From positions 1 through 6,636 of the forward strand of contig JAPLHX010000001.1 of NCBI GenBank assembly GCA_026389415.1: 6,636 nt of DNA. Direction: 5' to 3'. This DNA comes from Coprothermobacterota bacterium. Lineage in GTDB: Bacteria; Caldisericota; JANLFM01. Shown in pieces: positions 5,247-6,636 of the stretch. The translations under genes and the position numbers were made by a program. Every line of letters begins with the position of its first letter. Positions within the stretch are counted from its first letter, which is position 1. Below the pieces are notes generated by a model. It worked only from the letters and a program-made list of their open reading frames with translations, searched no databases and was not told where the DNA came from.

Positions 5247-6296
5247 CTATTGCTTCCCCATCCTATGTGCCAAATCGGCTAGCTTTGGATGAAGAATCTT
5301 TCCCTCTTTTGTTATTTGCACTCCATCCAACCAAACGGAGGAGTTCAGGCAGATGCCATCGACATGGGTAGCAGCGGGTCCTGCATTACCTTTGAAGAAG
5401 GGGCCTTGATAGCCAAACCCCCATTCGGTGGAGCCCCCAACGCGCTCATCTTCGGTGCATAGGCCAGATAGTCGGGCGCCCGGGTTGAAACCGTAGCAGA
5501 CATGGGCGGCATTGCACATGCGAGGATCGTTTAAGCGGTCGAACCAACCCCGAAGGAAAGTGGCTTCTTCATCTCCACTGATTTCATACCACTTGCCATT
5601 CTTAACGTGGAGCGTGATCGGATGATGAAGCACGCCTAGATCAGCTTCTCCACCGCCAGAGAAGGAACCATCGAAAACGATGGTGCCATGAATCGATTCC
5701 TCGCGAGGAGCCCAGCCGATCTGTCCAACAAGGAAATGAGGTCCCGGCACCTTTGCCCACCCTTCATTGGTTACTGGTCGCCCGGGAACATTTTCGAACG
5801 AGACATCGGTACCAGAGAGTGTCGTGATACGCATTTCTTTGGCTTTGGCGGTCATCTCCACCAGCAAATTCTGAAATTCTTCCTGCAATTCCAGGTCTAC
5901 CTTGCCAACCGTGCGGATGATCTGATCAATGCTTAAGCCGCCCAGAAACAAGTAACGGACCCGTTTGGGGTCCGTTAACGCTTCTTCCCAAGCTTTTCCA
6001 TAGAGTAACCACTGATAGTTGTACTCAATCCAGACATCGGTGTTGGGGATGGCAGCATGGAGCGCGTCGGGCAGATAAGGATCTCCGGCGCGGCCGTAAC
6101 CGGGCGGAGTGCTGTGCCAGGCTACCATCACCTTGGCACCAAGGGCTTCTCCTGCTTTGGCTGTTTCTTCCGCCAAAGGCCAGAATCCGGCGGAATCAAT
6201 GGTGATGAGCAGGCTCTCCCCTTTCTTCACTTGACAGAGATCGCGCACTACTTTGTAAGCGGTTGCGGCTAATTCTAAATCCTGTGTGTTCGGCAT
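5247..6296 (-). CDS. M29 aminopeptidase / 2,5-dihydroxypyridine dioxygenase (NicX)-like metalloenzyme, complete copy
   Basis: This 349-residue protein has no signal peptide and is probably cytoplasmic. Its length and motif order match the family holding NicX-type Fe(II) ring-cleaving dioxygenases and proteins often annotated as leucyl aminopeptidase (AmpS/AmpT, M29). Recognisable points are TNEGWAKVPG (Glu178), GWAPREESIHGTIVFDGS (194-211), AAHVCYGFNPGARLSG (His265) and ATHVDG (His311-x-Asp313). From memory of the NicX sequence, His265, His311 and Asp313 fall on its metal-binding His, His and Asp, and Glu178 on a conserved active-site Glu. The substrate is unknown; peptidase, amidase and ring-cleavage activity all remain possible. 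The start at ATG 6296 has AAAGGAGG 10 nt upstream and lies 23 bp after the racemase stop. A near-identical second copy starts at 252. Confidence 0.85.
   Translation of the reverse strand: MPNTQDLELAATAYKVVRDLCQVKKGESLLITIDSAGFWPLAEETAKAGEALGAKVMVAWHSTPPGYGRAGDPYLPDALHAAIPNTDVWIEYNYQWLLYGKAWEEALTDPKRVRYLFLGGLSIDQIIRTVGKVDLELQEEFQNLLVEMTAKAKEMRITTLSGTDVSFENVPGRPVTNEGWAKVPGPHFLVGQIGWAPREESIHGTIVFDGSFSGGGEADLGVLHHPITLHVKNGKWYEISGDEEATFLRGWFDRLNDPRMCNAAHVCYGFNPGARLSGLCTEDERVGGSTEWGFGYQGPFFKGNAGPAATHVDGICLNSSVWLDGVQITKEGKILHPKLADLAHRMGKQ
6045..6296 (-). repeat. Direct repeat, right copy (5' end of complete metalloenzyme gene)
   Basis: This is the partner of 1-252, with the same orientation, 248 of 252 bases identical and differences at 6078, 6171, 6189 and 6255. 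The segment covers codons 1-84. Only the window edge limits the visible match, so the true repeat may span the whole gene or more. Confidence 0.97.
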
Positions 6297-6306
6297 CTAC
6301 TTCATT

Positions 6307-6314
6307 CCTCCTTT
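6307..6314 (-). promoter_or_regulatory. Ribosome binding site of the complete metalloenzyme gene
   Basis: AAAGGAGG lies 10 nt before the ATG at 6296, in the 23-bp gap after the racemase-family stop codon, so translation of the two genes is probably coupled. The spacer contains ATG-AAG-TAG (6305-6297), a two-codon frame whose stop touches the true start. That inner ATG is only 1 nt from the site and unlikely to be used. Confidence 0.8.
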
Positions 6315-6319
6315 GATGT

Positions 6320-6636
6320 TTAGCACATCGTGCGTTTCTTTGCCGGGGGTTTGGGATACCCGACTTTGCTTTGGGAGAGCTTCAAACTGATTAAGTCCTC
6401 ACAGACCTTGAGGGCAGCAGGGGCGGGGCTAATCACCGGAACAGGCAGTCGATTCGCGATTTGCCTTGCGATTTCCGTCATACCGGTACAACCGATCACA
6501 ATGACTTCCGCCCCTTTTTCAATCAGTTCTTCGGCCAATTTCACGAACCGATTGACTTCCTCGCTTTTGTCCTCTGCTAGGCCGAGAACACAAATGCCGA
6601 CGGATTTAACTGCAATGCATTTGTGATCCATCTCAT
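6320..6636 (-). CDS. Asp/Glu/hydantoin racemase-superfamily protein (C-terminal part, cut by right window edge)
   Basis: The frame is open from the right edge to a TAA at 6320-6322 and gives about 105 residues, under half of a usual 220-250-residue member. The segment VGICVLGLAEDKSEEVNRF, then GAEVIVIGCTGMTEIA and VPVISPAPAALKVCEDL, matches the last part of the family. The Cys in GCTGM is the second catalytic cysteine of the two-cysteine proton-relay mechanism; the first would lie outside the window. GC-x-GM is closer to hydantoin/allantoin racemases than to glutamate racemase (GCTE/H) or maleate isomerase, but these are hard to separate from a fragment. ATGs at 6631-6629 and 6636-6634 are near the edge, but starting at the in-frame one would remove the conserved N-terminal lobe, so I treat the gene as truncated by the window. 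Confidence 0.8.
   Translation of the reverse strand, partial: EMDHKCIAVKSVGICVLGLAEDKSEEVNRFVKLAEELIEKGAEVIVIGCTGMTEIARQIANRLPVPVISPAPAALKVCEDLISLKLSQSKVGYPKPPAKKRTMC

Noticed and set aside
1..6296. Composite transposon or insertion sequence explaining the repeated ends
   Set aside because: The repeats are protein-coding gene starts, not insertion sequences. No transposase, terminal inverted repeats or target-site duplication is visible.

Overview
The window reads as one dense catabolic/transport locus. Every gene I can support lies on the minus strand, so transcription runs from high to low coordinates. The base composition looks balanced to slightly GC-rich. Most genes have strong AGGAGG-type ribosome binding sites, and the binding protein is a lipoprotein with a long Ser/Thr/Pro tether. 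These traits suit a Gram-positive-type bacterium, most likely Bacillota (Clostridia-like), with Chloroflexota as an alternative. This assignment is an inference of low to moderate confidence.

Layout in transcription order: (1) 6636-6320, the C-terminal end of an Asp/Glu/hydantoin racemase-superfamily protein, cut by the right edge. (2) 6296-5247, a complete 349-residue metalloenzyme of the M29 aminopeptidase / 2,5-dihydroxypyridine dioxygenase (NicX)-like family. (3) 5151-3775, a lipoprotein solute-binding protein. (4) 3683-2967 and (5) 2964-2254, the LivG-like and LivF-like ATPases. (6) 2226-1366 and (7) 1328-366, the LivH-like and LivM-like permeases. (8) 252-1, the first 84 codons of a second, nearly identical copy of gene 2, cut by the left edge. 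Genes 3 to 7 form a complete five-component branched-chain-amino-acid-type (HAAT) ABC importer. Gaps between consecutive genes are 2 to 113 bp, consistent with an operon or two linked transcription units.

The importer probably brings in a small amide, amino-acid-like or N-heterocyclic compound that the NicX-like enzyme(s) and the racemase-family enzyme process. The pocket region of the binding protein and parts of both permeases differ from leucine-type members, so the usual 'branched-chain amino acid' label should be treated with caution.

The most notable features are: the direct duplication of the metalloenzyme gene on both sides of the importer (252 bp visible, 4 differences, all synonymous); a perfect 14-bp hairpin between the binding-protein gene and the ATPase genes; and a LivG-like ATPase whose ABC signature motif is badly degenerate while its partner's is intact. 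I saw no tRNA, rRNA, CRISPR array, transposase or clear sigma-70 promoter. No gene-free stretch exceeds 113 bp.
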